This document shows positions 12,371 to 26,104 of a stretch of DNA of 64,000 nt, in pieces. The notes beneath the pieces are model-generated. The model was not told the origin of the DNA, ran no database searches, and saw nothing but the letters and a program-made list of their open reading frames with translations. The stretch spans positions 623,476-687,475 of the forward strand of contig NC_051089.1 of assembly GCF_901709675.1 (NCBI RefSeq), written 5' to 3'. The first letter of the stretch is position 1; each line of letters opens with the position of its first letter. Source of the stretch: Syngnathus acus (lineage: Eukaryota > Chordata > Actinopteri > Syngnathiformes > Syngnathidae). A program made the position numbers and the translations under genes.

Positions 12371-15300
12371 TTGTTTCTCGTTTTGATGTGCGGATGGATT
12401 GTGGTTGCTTGGCTGCCAGACACGCACACTTGCTTAACTGCCGCTTGATTTGCAGGCCCACTTGGGCCCACTTGGGCCATTAGAAGGCCAGAAAGTCAAC
12501 TTTGAAAACACAATTAGAGGCATTTTCCAAAAGGTGTTGATTGGCTATATTGACTTAACATTGGTTTTTGCATTTATTGCGGTGAAAACGATCTGATCGC
12601 TTTTGAGGCTTTTGTCTTTCAAAGAGACAAAAAGTGTTCTTTTGCCTCGTTGCGATGAAATGCTTTGAGCCGTGTCGGTGTTTGCGATTATCGGCCGTGG
12701 CCCCCTTCGGTAACAGTTCAGGCCCAGTGAGCCGCCTCGCTGACACCCCGGGCTACGTCGATACACCACGCGGCTCATCGACATCTCACGCTCGCGCATC
12801 CATCGGATGGCTTTCCCCCGCAGTGGTACCTGAGGAGTTACCGCCACATTCGAACATTGTCGTGCCGAAAAAACACGTCCAAGTGGAGTTTTGCGAAAAC
12901 AAGAGGAGTGCTTCGCCGCCATCTTGTGAAATTCTGGTGCCCAAAAACTGTGAGGAAGTGAGTTGAGGACTTTCATGTTGCAGTTTTTCTCTTTCTGCAT
13001 CGCGGAGGAACACTGCTAATGTTCTGATACAATCCGGGCTCTTTTCCTTCCTTCAAAGAGAATGAAAATAACTGCGGTGAAAAATAAAACAAGAATAAAC
13101 AAAATCAAATAAAGCAACTGCTAACCCCAGCCAGGCCTGGTGAACTGCCGTACGCCCCCGATGCGAAAAGTTGCAGGGCGAGCTTTTCATTTTGCTCGCT
13201 TGGCTGCGCCGCCGGCCGCCGACTTCCCGTTTCGGCCGCGTGGATATCGGCAGAGTGTCATCAGGACGAATGAATGAATGAATGAAGCGCTCCGGCCCGC
13301 CCGGCGCCTGCCAAGTTGTCAGCCGCTCGCGAGCCGGGATGCATGACAGACAGCGGCTGATTGGTGCCTTTCAAAACGGAAGAGCGAGCGAGCGAGCCGA
13401 CGAGGTGCCGAGTCCATTTGTCGAAGACGTGAAGCGCTAACTCTGGAAGGTGCGCGCCTTGTTAGCGGGATGTAGTTAGCATGCGCTTTGTTAGCGGGCC
13501 GACAATGGACTCGGGCAGCCGTTTACCGCCGAAGAAGACGTTTGAGCGCCGTGACAGCTTCGCTTAAAAGTCAGACCGGCTGGAAGCGGGAAGACGGCAC
13601 CTTTCCGTTCTGGTCACCGTTGCGTTTGGAAAAACAAACACCAGGAACGGCAAAGCGCATGGAAACTGAAGCTTGTGTGACTTGGATTTTTTTTCTTTGA
13701 AATCACGTGATTGCAACTTTGTGCTGGAGTCCTTGTCGTGTTGATTTCATGAAAGCTATATTATTATCCAGCTGCAGCTTGTGACCTGTGACAGACATGC
13801 GGCCCCGGTGCAACTTTTCTCCAACGAGCAATATTGCGTGCGGTCACACGCGCGCGGCTCGGAGTCGTCTACGGCGGCGAAGCTTTATTGCCTTTGAGAA
13901 AGCGACGAGCGGCCGCGCGGTGACAGGCGGCGGAACGGAGCACTCGCTTTGTTCACCGTAATTTCATGTTAACATTATTGCGCACCCCCCTCCCAGTCTC
14001 CAATTTACAGACGTATCAATATTCAGCTTTGTTTATCAACGTGACAGCTGCTGGATATTGCATTTTGCATTTTTATGTTTTCCTTTATAAGCGAGTATTA
14101 AAACATCATATATCTGCTCTTTTTATGGGCTGACACGGGGAGGCGCTCTTAATAACCAAACGCTCACACACCAACATCATCATCATTAAAAATCGGTGAC
14201 GGAACATCCTGTTGCAAGTAAGTTGAAATACAAATGTGAGCACAAGTCTGTCCCATCGTTTGAAACCAACTCCTCTCATTTGTGGTCATCAAAACAGAAC
14301 AGATCCATTTTTGCCATGTTTGCTTCAGGTCAATGTCAGCAATTTCTTGCTGCGTCATACTTTTCGGGGACTCGTCGATAAGCCTTAATCACGCACGTCG
14401 TTCCTCCCAGAGGATAAAGAAGATACGCTTGTGCTTGTTCAAATCTCTTTTGTAAGCAAACAATCGCCTGCGATGGACGGGGAACATATGGCGCACCTCG
14501 GTCCAATTTGTCCTCTCGCTCTCGATTGCGGTTCCCGCGGGCGAGCCGAGTTTCCCGGGGTGGTGATTGATGCGTGGTCTGATTGGTCCTGTGAGTGATG
14601 GAGCGCTAAAGCCCGTTTAGCCGCTTTAATATACTCGTATTAGCGCGCATAAATAACGAGCGTGTCCGGAAGCTTGCGAGATTTGATTGCGCCGCAGCTA
14701 ATAGTCTTCCGTCGCCACTCTCGCCGCCGTGACCGCCCGCAAGTCTCCCGGTGTCGAGGCGCCGCTCCCATACCATCCGTCACCATCATTCAATCAATCA
14801 GAGAGAGAGACCAAGAGAGAGAGATTGCCACAAGCGCTGTTTTTTTTGCAACACGAGTCTTGATAACCTCGAAAGGAATGTTACTGTATGAGTTGTATGA
14901 CATGATGTTCCTATTCACCATGGTCGTCAAAAATCGCAAAATGTCAACAATCCTAACGTGGACGTTTTGAGTGCGTATAAAGGCAACGTTTGATTTCATA
15001 GACATGATTCGATTTGACGTATTGCGGCTGTGGTTTACGAGCGGAGGTTTGAAATGGCCAAATATAAATGGAGAAACACGTTTACGTTGACAAAGCCAAT
15101 TAAAGGTGTGAATGTGTGAACATCAGCTCATTAAATGTGCTAACTGCAAAGGTGGAGGAATGAATGTCACCGTATACAAAAGATTGATATAAATAGATGC
15201 AATCGAATGATTGACAATGAGCGTCCATCACAAAAGAACCATTTTACTTTTGAGTTTTAATCAAAAAGTGGTGACCGATTGTCGTCACTGAGGTGAGGTC

Positions 15301-15439
15301 TCTAACGAGGCACGCCATCAAGCTAGGTAAGCCCGAAATAGCCATCTTATGTACGAGCGGCACGATGAACTGGGCTGAGGAATTAGCCACCTGGAAAGCT
15401 GCGGCAGCGTTAATGGCAGCAGCCACGCCAGACGTGGCC

Positions 15440-15465
15440 GGTCGGTCGGTCGGTCGGTCGGTCGG
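15440..15465 (+). repeat. (GGTC)6 microsatellite
   Basis: Six GGTC units. Confidence 0.88.
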
Positions 15466-15917
15466 CGCCAACAATCACGGCTGAGGGGATGGGACGGGTG
15501 GGACGGGTGGGGCTGCCCGATAAAATGCCTCGATGAAAATGAAAGAAGAGGCTGATCCCTCTTCAGACTATTTGAGCACCGCGGTTCCACACGCTCTTGT
15601 TTTCTTATGCTAATTTAGCGGGAAACTTTTTTTTTACCTACATTTGAAAAAAAAAGGCGACAGGATGGCATCAAAGTACTACTTTTATGCCCAGAAGGGC
15701 GCGCTTGCAACATATCGGCCGCTGCATACGTTAGGACGCATCCAATTAGCATTTCAAATGAGCGATGAATGTACAATAAAGGAGAAATACGGCCGAGGCC
15801 AGGAGCAAATTAGTCTTGATCAACAAAGAAGACAGCGACTTCGGAACAAAGCGCAGTTTTTGGGAATTTTTTCACTTTTTTTCCCGCCTTTTGCCAATTT
15901 CCAAGCCAATCCAGAGC

Positions 15918-15954
15918 CTCCCTCCCTCCTTCCCTCCCTCCCTCCCTCCCTCCC
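15918..15954 (+). repeat. (CTCC)n microsatellite
   Basis: 37 bp of CTCC units with one TTCC break. A similar short CTCC run is at 22661-22683. Confidence 0.88.
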
Positions 15955-16426
15955 TTTGGTGTCTAATGAATGTGAAGTGATGAATTTTGAATGAGGCTTT
16001 AAACATGCAGACTTGAAGTACACGTGTCACTATTTGGCAGGAAGAAAGCGGAGGACTTGTGACTTTGTGATGAATAACTGATGTACATGATGAGCTATTT
16101 ACTCGCCTTCACTGCCTCCATTGACACATCAAGACGTGCGAGTTAAAGTGAGCGCTCTTCCACTTTTTTATTTTTTTTAATTTGTTTTTGAGGCGCCGCG
16201 TCAAAAGAGAAGTTAACATTTCAAACTGTTGAAAGGGAATTTGCAAAGAGACGGCCGGCCGGAGAGGACGCCACTCCATGGACTTGGAGGCCATTTTGGA
16301 ACAGGTTTCTCTCTAATCATCAGCTGGTGAAGATTAAAGTTGAAACATCCATCCATAAATGTCAACATGATTCCAAGTGAATTTTGGGTCGAGGTTTATC
16401 TGGCGTCAGGATTGCCAGGGGCTCCC

Positions 16427-16586
<160 letters not shown>

Positions 16587-16906
16587 CGTCGTTTAAGAAG
16601 CCCTGGCTGAGCTGCACTGTACATCACCTCCTGTGTTGTATGTGTGAGCGTGAGTGAGCGTGGAGTGGCTTGGTGATGGCAGGCGGCTGGGCTAATCCTC
16701 ACACGTGAGGGACGCGGCCCGGCCCCCGGTGTCACCGGGACCTGCCAGGTCCTGACGGAGGCGCATTGAGGCGCCCGCTTAGTGTCAGTCGTCGGGTGCC
16801 ACTCAGGGCCGTAATCGCCGGCGTGAGTGACGCCCGGGCCCTCGCCTTTGATGGCGGCTGCCGCGGCAACGGCGGCGGGGGGTTTAACCGGCGGATCATC
16901 GGCATG

Positions 16907-16957
<51 letters not shown>
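16907..16957 (+). repeat. (AGCC)n array complementary to the CTGG array
   Basis: Twelve or so units of AGCC, which is CCAG in another phase, the reverse complement of CTGG. It lies 373 bp beyond the (CTGG)27 tract. Confidence 0.93.
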
Positions 16958-16958
<1 letters not shown>

Positions 16959-17057
16959 TACGACGAAGATGAGGCTTCTGATCCAGCTTAGTATGAAGAT
17001 GATGCTGATGATTACCTTCACACGTGTCATGTAAATACGTCAAGCACACCACGCCTT

Positions 17058-17122
17058 CAGAGGTGGCAAAAGTACTCGCGTCTTGTACTTCAGTCAAAAT
17101 ACAAATACAACCTGAAAAGTAG
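17058..17122 (+). repeat. Dispersed teleost repeat with GTACTT motifs, copy 2 (left end)
   Basis: CAGAGGTGGCAAAAGTACTC, then GCGTCTTGTACTTCAGTC and AAATACAAATACAACCTG, is the left end of the same family as 12095-12370. The rest is missing. Confidence 0.55.
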
Positions 17123-18279
17123 TGCATTCAAGCCCTTCACGCAAAAAACGTCAACTTCTTGACTTGAAGGACCGATGGTCCACTTTTCATTCACAAGCTT
17201 GCAATATGCATGTTTGGCTTGAAAAAAAGATCTCCAAGCCAAAACACACGCACACAAAACAACTCAATGACACATGAGTGTAAACACAAGACATAATACC
17301 TTTTGAAAACAGTCAAAGAGAAATCCAATTGAAAAGCAGCATCCCGCTCCCCGGAATGATATTCCTTCAAATAGTGAGCATTCAAACGTATTAATAGTTA
17401 TTTTGCCTCAACCTATTTTCAATCCGAATAAAAATGTTAGAATTGTTTTGAAACGCGATGATGGCATTTTCATTCATGACAACGGGGAAAGTCGATTTGG
17501 GATACGAGACATTTATTTGTAAGGCTACCGAAGGATATCACAGCAAAAAGCTACCAAATGTGTGAGTGTGACTTGCAGAGTGTCACAAGCAGGCAAATCT
17601 GAAGTACACATGTAATCGTGCGATTATGATAATTCACGTCAAGTGTCATCTTAGGTGCTATCCTTCCGGCGCCGCCAGCTTGTCAGCGGGAAATCTTGAC
17701 AGACGACAACCGTGAGCGAAAGCCGTAAAACGTGTTGTGTAGCTTGTGTCGTTTAAAAAAAAAAAAGAAAAAAGTTGCTGATATTGCTAATTGATTGCAA
17801 TTTCAACGTCATTCGTCATTTGGCATCTTTGTATGAAAGATGCCTTTGAAGGCGCCGATTGTGACGCTTCAATGAAGGTTGCGGGGAGGGTGTCTGCTTT
17901 GAAATGTGCTGCTTCTAATGAAGCATTAACTGGCGTCACTTTGTGGGCCACTAACGGGCGCGCTCAGTTCTGCTTGTCTGCATGATCACAGTTTGGGCGA
18001 GGAAGTCAATTATAATGAAGGCCGAGATGGTCCAATTAGCGTTAAAAGCAGCCGAGTGCGCCGCTCGCTAATTAGGTGTCGGCGTTACCGCCGCGTCCGA
18101 CTCCGCCTTTTTGGTGACACGGATGACGGGAATATTAGCCCGATGGCTTTCTTTTTTTCGTGCCCCAACCTCCACTTTGCGCTTCAATCGCTCGGAGGCC
18201 CCCAAAACAATGACTGGAGCCCACCTCTTCCCGTCTCATCCCACTTTTTCCCCGCACGGGCAGCAGGTCACAATCATAT

Positions 18280-18610
18280 GATGAAAAGGGAGGAGCAGGC
18301 ATGTAGGAGATGAATTGCAAAGTGGGAGGAGAACAACCCAGAGGTGGAAAGAGACTAAGTGGTCGGAAATGATCGTGACGAGAGGAAGAAATGGAATCGA
18401 AGGAGGAAGTGGGATGAGCAGGGAGAAGAAGTGAGATGAGATGGTCACATATCAACGGAATGAAAGGAGCCGCATCATTGTGAGAGCCCCCACAACGGCG
18501 CAGCCCTCCATCGTGCCAGCAAGTTTATCAACTCTTTCCTTGCCAGTATCTCCTCCTCACTTTTTGTCCATTAGCTTCCCATTTGCAATCCTTCCTTCTC
18601 AATTCCGTCT
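18280..18610 (+). repeat. Purine-rich tract then pyrimidine-rich tract
   Basis: 18280-18440 is strongly G/A-rich (GGGAGGAGCAGG, AGAGGAAGAAATGG, AGGAGGAAGTGGG). 18530-18610 is C/T-rich (CTTTCCTTGCC, CTCCTCCTCAC, CCTTCCTTCTC). There is no gene here; minus-strand frames are composition artefacts. Confidence 0.6.
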
Positions 18611-19387
18611 TGGCGTTTCCTCCCACGAGACGTCGGGCTTCGGAAAGGAGACAATTAAACGAAGCAATGAGGAGAGACCAAAAAAAAGGAGATAAAAAAA
18701 AGAGCTTGAAGGGTTTTTGATGGCAGCTTTAATTTAAACGAGCGGACATGAAGCTTCTTTTTCTTTTGGGTTACATAAAAGAAATGTGTGAGCAAAGTGA
18801 GTTTGATCTTGATGAGCTTTCACACACTCATAAATTATTAAAACTCCGAACACTTCTTTTTTTAAATATATATATATATTTGATTTTTTACGACCAATCA
18901 AATGTTGAGCATGAATATAAAAGCAGACACATTTACAGAACCCGACGTGGTCCATTCTTTAGCTTCATTAAAGACAAGACATTTTTGTTCACTGGTCAAT
19001 ACAAACTGTGTCATTATTCCAATTATAATTCAGATCATAGCATTATTATATTGTTTAAAAAAATAAAGCAACAACGATTATATGCACAACACATCATCTG
19101 ATTGAAATAAATATAATACTGTAAAAATGGACTTCATTCAGCCAAGCATTATTCCTTCCCAAAAATTGCAAAAACAAATGGATATGAGTGACTGACACAT
19201 GAAGTCAAACAGTACACTCGCGTGTGTGTGTGCGTGTGCGTGCGTGCATTTGCTAGTTTGCAGTGAGGACAAGCAATGGATTAAAGGATGAATAAGTGAT
19301 TTATTAGCTGCCGCTGTCACGCCGCTTAGATGGATTACTACATGTTACCTTTGACCTCACTTAGCAAGCCTCAGCCTGGCCGCAGAG

Positions 19388-19390
<3 letters not shown>

Positions 19391-19418
<28 letters not shown>
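19391..19418 (+). repeat. (TG)14 microsatellite
   Basis: Pure TG repeats, about 145 bp before the hAT copy at 19563. Confidence 0.9.
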
Positions 19419-19562
19419 CCGTCCAACTGTAATCTTGTGACAGGATGAGACGAGTTGATCAATGGTCTAATGAACAGTGTGTTTCATTGGGCCAATAACA
19501 AAGTCGGCAGCACTGCCGGCTCAAGTCGAGAGTTTCTCCAAAGAAAGAACAATCGCTTAGAC

Positions 19563-19865
19563 CAGGGGTGTCAAAGAGATTTTTCGTCATCATAGATTCC
19601 GTCCGAGGGCCATATTGACTGTCAAAGCCTTAGATTGTATACAGTATAGGCTAGACAAGAAAATGTTGAATAATTACCTTCAAAATCAGAGAGTAGTCAA
19701 AACTGTTCAAATCAATGGAAATAAAAATTGCTAGCAAGAACTATTTTATAAAAGCAAACTCCATTTTTCATTTGGTATTGATACATGAAGACGATGCACA
19801 ATTTGTCTTCACGGGCCACATCAAATGATGTATCTGGCCCCCGGGCCTTGACTTTGACACCTATT
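19563..19865 (-). mobile_element. Non-autonomous hAT-type element, reverse orientation (303 bp)
   Basis: Left end CAGGGGTGTCAAAG and right end GACTTTGACACCTATT are the family ends in inverse order. The right side carries the complement of the GC-rich block (CTGGCCCCCGGGCCTTG). The middle is AT-rich and diverged. No target-site duplication is readable, which suggests an older insertion. Confidence 0.72.
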
Positions 19866-20204
19866 CACCTTTCCTGGCAGCTCAGATGCTTTTGGACACA
19901 AATTGCAAATCATTCATTCATGCCTCGGAGTCAACGTCCGGCGTTTGAGTTGTTGCCGAACGACTTTGCGGCCTGGAACAAACAAGAAAATCTGCTCCGT
20001 GAGCACCCAGTCGGTCGGCCGTTTACGTTTCAAAATGGTACGATTCTGAAAACCCCGAGAGAAAATCATCTGGACTGAATCGACGTGACCTAATGCTGGA
20101 GTGGAGCTTTTATGTTTTTACGCAGAGAAGCACATTAGAAAGTGGCGCGTACGCTGTAATATTGTACTATTCCTTTTTCATTTACGCTGACGTGCGTCCC
20201 ATGA

Positions 20205-20445
20205 TTACACGGGCAAACATTAAAACATTTTTGTTCTCATATCAGCTGAATGACGTTGATTACGGGAAACCAAATGAGCTGTGATGGCACACAAGCAATA
20301 AGACGACGTCCTATTGATACGCGGCGTGTAATAATGGAAGGTAATATGCTTTCAACATTAAATAAGACTTTAATTGTCGCCGCTGTCGGTGATGTAATTG
20401 AAAGTGCGTTGCGGGCGGATGACTTTGGATTTCCATACACGTACG
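20205..20445. promoter_or_regulatory. Candidate conserved non-coding element
   Basis: No simple repeats and mixed composition, with motif-dense stretches (ATCAGCTGAATGACGTTGAT, ATGGCACACAAGCAATAAGA, ACATTAAATAAGACTTTAAT). It is flanked by an ordinary region and ends in the palindrome CACGTACGTACGTG. Its status rests on appearance only. Confidence 0.25.
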
Positions 20446-21018
20446 TACGTGTTGCTTTTATTTGTTCTATGCTTGAATGTGCTCTTAAGTGGCGGAGATT
20501 GATTTCTACGGGAGTGGGGAATGTCTGGTGAGGGAGGGGCCGGCGCGACGTGACAGAGACAAATGTGTCCACGTTGACAGCTCGAAATGAGGAGCGGAGC
20601 ACAAAATCACAGGGCGCAAGCTGGACGGATGGAAGCGCCGCCACCTTTGGACTTTGACAAAGTGATCACTTGAGGATCAAATATGAAAAGAATGGGATTT
20701 GCCTCTGTCGGGATATCTCCGCAACATTTGTCATTTGTGATCATCTTGCCCCCCGTTGTTGACTTGTGGACTATCAAGAGAATCTTCATCTTGTGCTTGA
20801 AGTTGGCGCTGGGTGATGCATCTCCATGCAGACATTTCATCAATGCGACATGAAATATAACGTGGCGGGAAAAAAACTGCCGGCAAAGTCTTACTTTTGG
20901 TTTCCCTGAAATACAATTAGGCCCGGCCGAATTACTCTTCCAAAAATGGACTGCCGCTTAACAGGAGCACATACTTCCGTCATATCAGCAACATATGTCT
21001 ATATTTGTTTCCATTCCA

Positions 21019-21089
21019 TTAACTCATTGACTGCCAACCCAGTCCATATTTATGACGACTATAACCGTCAACGGCACTGAACGAGTTCA
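21019..21089. repeat. Short palindromic dispersed repeat, copy 2
   Basis: The left arm TTAACTCATTGACTGCCAAC pairs imperfectly with the right arm CCGTCAACGGCACTGAACGA plus GTTCAA. The centre holds TATGACGACTATAA. It has the same organisation and related sequence as 3323-3403. Confidence 0.5.
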
Positions 21090-22789
21090 ATTTTGATGTC
21101 GACAAACAACGTCCAATGAGCGCTGAGTGCGAACGGCCGTGCTGGTCGTTACCCGAAAGGTATGGATTTCCCAGCGCCGAGGGCGAGGGACAAGAGCAGC
21201 CGAGAGGCCCGCCGATGGATCTTCCGGGTGACGCGGCGTTGACGGGGCTGGCGCTTTTTAGATTTTGATTTATGTTCTTGGAAAGCTAAAATCAAAGAAT
21301 CCATCTCGCGCCGCTTTATGGCAGCTCGCGATGATGAATGTGCTCGTCCCGAGCCAGCTGCCGCCCGTTTTAATTGCTGACGTAGCCGTTTGGACGCCGT
21401 CTGTTAAAAAAAAACCCTTTACTTGGATTCATATGTAAGGTTCGGAAAGTAACCCAAACATGGTGTGGGAAAAAATTGTAGATATTATAATTAGTATTTT
21501 TCAATCACATACACACACACACGCCTATTTTGTTCGACAAATTTCGTGGTTGCAATCGAGTAGCTTGTGGGCACAATGTCATTTTTCATGTGCGGGGCAG
21601 GGAAGGTTCGGACTAAGCGTGCGCTAAATGATTCACGAGGCGGCCACTGGGAGCGCGACGAGCTAATGGCTCACATAATGGCCGTCGACTTTGAAGTGTA
21701 AATTCCGCATGTATTTTTCATGTTAGAGCAAAATGGCAGACGAGGATCGGATGCTCCCAAAAGTGCTCGTCGATTTTTTTGATTTTGTTTTTTTGGGGCC
21801 CCCAGAGGCAATGCTAACCGCATGTACGTCGCTCAACTAATTGCTAAAAACGGCTCATGTGGTAAACACGCATTGTAAATAAACATGTAAATAAATCAAA
21901 AGCCTTCTTCCCCACCCGGAGAATGAATGATGCAAAAACAAGGCAGGAAAGATTCCTGAACATCAACCACTGCAGAGATTTTTTTCAATTTATATCTTTT
22001 TTTAATAAAGCGTAATTGTGGTTTGTAACGCTGAATAATTTAGCGCACGCAGCGAGGCTGAGGCGCGCTAAAGATAGCATACCTCCTCCCGCTTTGTGTT
22101 TGCCTGCATGCCGGAAAAAGTCGAAAACATCCTTTTTGTTTTAACATACCAAAACAGAAAGAAAGAAAAAAAATTGTCAAAAAAAAAGATATATACTGGC
22201 AATCCATACATCCTTACAAAGGTTGCATCCTTTTTTTCAGTAAGATAACTTTTCAAATAAGTTGCTGCAAAATAATCACGCTGCCAAAAGAAAGGCTTGT
22301 TAGGAACAAATTGAAAGTCAAAGAGTAGACTGCGGCCGGAGGACGCTCACATTTTTGGGGAAAATATTTGTTGACAGCTAAAGAAGAGCGCCGCCATTGA
22401 CGTGCTTAAGTAGGTTAATTGCTGCCCCGCGCCGCCATTTATCACGGACCAATTTAGCCGCTGCCACCACCACCACCTCCGTTGGGGGAGTAAAAGTTCT
22501 TTTCTCTTTCTCGCTGTGGCCACGATGACATTTAATTTTTCATATCTCCTGCGTGGATTTTTGGCAGCGCTGATGCAATTTAACGGCGCGGAGGCGTCAA
22601 ATTGGGCAATGAATCACTGGCGGGCAGGGTGTCAAGGGCGTGGCTTCTTCCAACACCTCCCTACCTCCCTCCCTCCCTCCCTCCGGCCTCTTACTTTTTC
22701 CCCTCTAGCATACGTGTTGATGCTATGTTAATTACGTCAGCGTGAGTCATGAATACATAAAACAGCAAATTTTTATCAGACCTTAATCT

Positions 22790-23165
22790 CCATCATTTTT
22801 CACTTTAAAATTATTTGTACTTTTGATAGTTTCATTATTTATGTTCATATATATATATTCATATTTTTGTTTTATATTATTTTAATTGAATTCTGTCTTT
22901 TATATTTTATTTTTATGTTCTTGTTTTTAACCTTTACTTCTATTTTATTCACCTTTTTTCTTCAACTTCAACTTTATAGCTTTATTTTCAGATGGAACAA
23001 CAAATTTTACAATTCACTTTTAATGAAGTTATTTCTTTACATCCTTTTTTTCTCTTTAATCTTTCTTTCTAATGACGGTATTATTATTGTGACTAATTTT
23101 CTTGTATTCTATTTCCTAATAAACGTCTCATTTAAATGTTGTACTTGTTTATTTGGCAAGCAGTA
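22790..23165 (+). other. AT-rich, T-skewed stretch
   Basis: Nearly 375 bp poor in G and C with T-rich plus strand. The 126-codon hydrophobic frame (22867-23247) is what a T-rich sequence produces (Phe, Leu, Ile) and shows no recognised family. I treat it as non-coding. Confidence 0.6.
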
Positions 23166-24268
23166 TCGAGGCGAAATTCAACGGACGCAAGACTCAACCA
23201 ATGGGACGGCGTGGGCGAGCCGGGTCTCGCATCTCGGTGAACTTTGACCCCCGACGTCAGACAAAGAGCACGATTTCACACACGCACACTACATAAAGAG
23301 TATGTGCGCTTTTAAAAGGTGACGGGGTCCAAATGTGATGTTTGACAAAGAGCACGGCGGGCAGAAATCAATAAAAACGCCGGCAAGACGGACCCACCGA
23401 AACCCACAAACACACGCACACGCTCTCATCGTCTTTTTTTTTTTTTTTTTCTTCAAAAAACAATTTCTCTTATTCTCTAGGTCTGTTTTGATTTTAATGC
23501 ACATTTATTGTATTTGTCTTTTTATTTTGAAGCTTATCCAGTTGCGTTGAATTTTTGAATGTGCTGCATTTTGTGTCAGCTGCGGTTCTTTTGAAAGATT
23601 CTAGATATTCAGTTGACTGTTATTTTTCTTCACCTTTTCAATTTTGTTTCTCCCACTCAGCCACCCCCCACTCGCCTGCCTGCCTGCCTTATGCGCTCGT
23701 GCCCCCCCTCTCGTTCCTCCAGTCCAGATGAACCCAAACAAGCAAAGAATGGACTGACAACATTTTGACACCGGCCGTTTATTAGCCCCATCGAGCGGCG
23801 CTCGGAGTTGAAGCTTTTGGGGGTGGGGGCGGTTTTGGTGGCTAACTTCCATTTGCAGGCAGCCATTGGTCAGGGTCAACGTGAGGGAAAATCAGTGTTT
23901 ATTCTTGTAGAAAAGAGCGCATGATGAATTGTGTCATTTGTATGCTAAAGAATTTACAGCCACTTGTTAGCAGGCTCCAATTCAAACTGCATAAAAAAAA
24001 AATACATTTCCATGCTTGCACGCACTCAAAGCATCACCACGCCCCCAAAATGGCATGGAAGTTTTTCCAAATTCCTGAAATTCCAAAAGCCCTGACATAA
24101 AAACGCTGTCATTCCTCAACGGAAAAAAGCAAAAGGTCATTGTTGAAAACAAAAGGAAAAAAGACATTCTTTTCAAGTAAAGTGTGCACAATGAGTTTGT
24201 GACCGTCATTGACGAACATTCGTCGACACGTTCGCTTCGTTTGGCTCGTCTTCTGGCAGCTAATAAAT

Positions 24269-24276
24269 ATGCAAAT
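24269..24276 (+). promoter_or_regulatory. POU octamer ATGCAAAT
   Basis: A perfect octamer motif within TAATAAATATGCAAATGAGC, in a low-repeat segment (24226-24380). An 8-bp word has some chance of random occurrence in 64 kb. Confidence 0.35.
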
Positions 24277-24662
24277 GAGCGTCACCTGGCGTCGGCGTGG
24301 ACGAGCGGGCTTCTTCTTGCCGTCTCCCGCGCATGTATTAGTCATTATTGAACATAATAATGGCTTTTAGGAGCTGCCGCTCGCCTCCTGTGAATTATTC
24401 AACCTGGACGCGGAGAGCCAGGTGAGGCCGAGACGAGGCCTTTGAATTATTGATTGGGTTCTATTCAACTTTTCAACAACGGCCATGTTGTTTTTTCACG
24501 CACACACACACACGCTTACACACTTGCGCAGAGTGCCAACGCTGATTTCAAGCGGCGTTAATTGCGCTTGCGCGCGCTGTTAAGCTGTCACCTGATGATT
24601 AACAAAGTCAAGCTACGGAAGAGCACTTACTTCAGCAAATGGATGGGTGGAGCTTCCACTGC

Positions 24663-24695
24663 TGTGTGTGTGTGTGTGTGTGCATGTGTGTGTGT
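24663..24695 (+). repeat. (TG)n microsatellite
   Basis: About 33 bp, one CA interruption. Confidence 0.88.
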
Positions 24696-26068
24696 CAGCG
24701 TGGGACAGACAATGCAAGCATGTATAGTACAGGTCGATATAATGTACGTACATATGAACGCGCACCACGTTTGAATGTAAGGCCTCTAAACTTGTTCGAC
24801 TTTTTGTCATTCACGTACGTCGTGAGGAACCTCGATTCGGTTTACAAAGTTGATTTTCAGACAAGCCGGCTTGCAAAAGTTACACGCCAAAAATGTACGC
24901 CGGTGGTGGTCGACAAATAACGGTAGCGAATGCGTGAATTCATTATGAAAAGATTTTTAGAAAGATATTCTTGGCCCGGCTCAAATTGAACACAGAAAAT
25001 GAACAGGATGGAAGTGAATCTTTCAGTCCGGCCGGGCCAGCCGACGTGAATTATCTTCATTTGTGAGCCGTCACCTCCAATTAACGGGACGGGGGCGCCG
25101 GTGTTGAAGACGCCCGTCGCAAAGTTAAATCAACAAGGCGCTCGTCTTTGAGGCGCCGACGGCCATTCCGACGTCAGCTGTCAGCACGGGGCGGGGCGGG
25201 ACGCATCCGAGCATTGCGGGGAACGCCACGCCGCTCGCGTTCACGTCTTTGACAATTAGAACACGTCCGTCGTCATTAAAACTACTTTTGTTGTGTGGCT
25301 TCTCGCTGGTGTTGCTAACTGATTTTAGCTTCTGGATGAATTTTCAAATGGTTACATTTCATTTTGAGTCCAGATTTGCTCCCACATGTGAATTTCACTC
25401 GGACGAACAAATCTGACGAATTGATGGCATTTGACCCTTCATTTCCTCGTAATGACAAACAGACGGCCGGCCGTGACACGTTGGTTCCCTTACGACTCGG
25501 CGCGGCCCGCTCGCTCGCCTTCCTGCCACCTTGTAGCATGGCATTAGCGTAATAAAGGCGGGAGTGGCGACCCGTCAACCTCGCTTACGCTCCATCCCGC
25601 CTTGACGCTTAGTGCGTGCGTGCATGTGTGTCTTGTTTATCCACTTCACTGCCAAGGTTGTTGTTCTTCTATTTTTTTTAATAAAAAACAGCCCCATTTG
25701 CACTGTAGTAGTGGAGGTGTCTTTTTGTTGCAATATTATCGTGATTGACAGGGGACCTCCTTTTTTTTTTTCTCTCCAAACTAGCAAGAGCGGCCACTGG
25801 ACTTCAATGCACGTGGACGTCGCATGCTGTGGCCCGACTTCAAAATAAAAGCTTACAAAGGCTCTCGCATTGCCGTCGCTGTATTATTTGGTATAAGGTC
25901 CCGGAAGGTGAACGTTTATGCGCATCTGACTTGAGGGCCGGCTAGAGATCAAAAAGTAATTGGGCCTTTTACTTCTTCTCTTTCCCCCTGAGGATTTACA
26001 AGCTTCCCTCGCAAATGACTGTCAGCGTCTTTACGACGGTCAAATGCTGAAGGATAAACTTGCATGGC

Positions 26069-26070
<2 letters not shown>

Positions 26071-26103
<33 letters not shown>
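26071..26103 (+). repeat. (GT)n microsatellite
   Basis: 33 bp of GT repeats. A second GT tract with a G9 run is at 26244-26272. Confidence 0.9.

Positions 26104-26104
<1 letters not shown>

Larger units (their letters stand above)
10314..16426. other. Intergenic: no gene seen
   Basis: Contains CpG-rich patches at 11380-11500, 13190-13440 and 14500-14780, the GTACTT repeat at 12095, a (GAAT)n run at 13271-13286, (GA)n at 14802-14824, and microsatellites as listed. The 166-codon frame at 11741-12241 is CpG-composition Arg/Pro-rich and ends in the dispersed repeat. I do not call it a gene. Confidence 0.6.

Noticed and set aside
22867-23247. 126-codon hydrophobic frame, possible membrane protein
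   Set aside because: It lies in a T-rich tract where Phe/Leu/Ile codons arise by composition; no family features.
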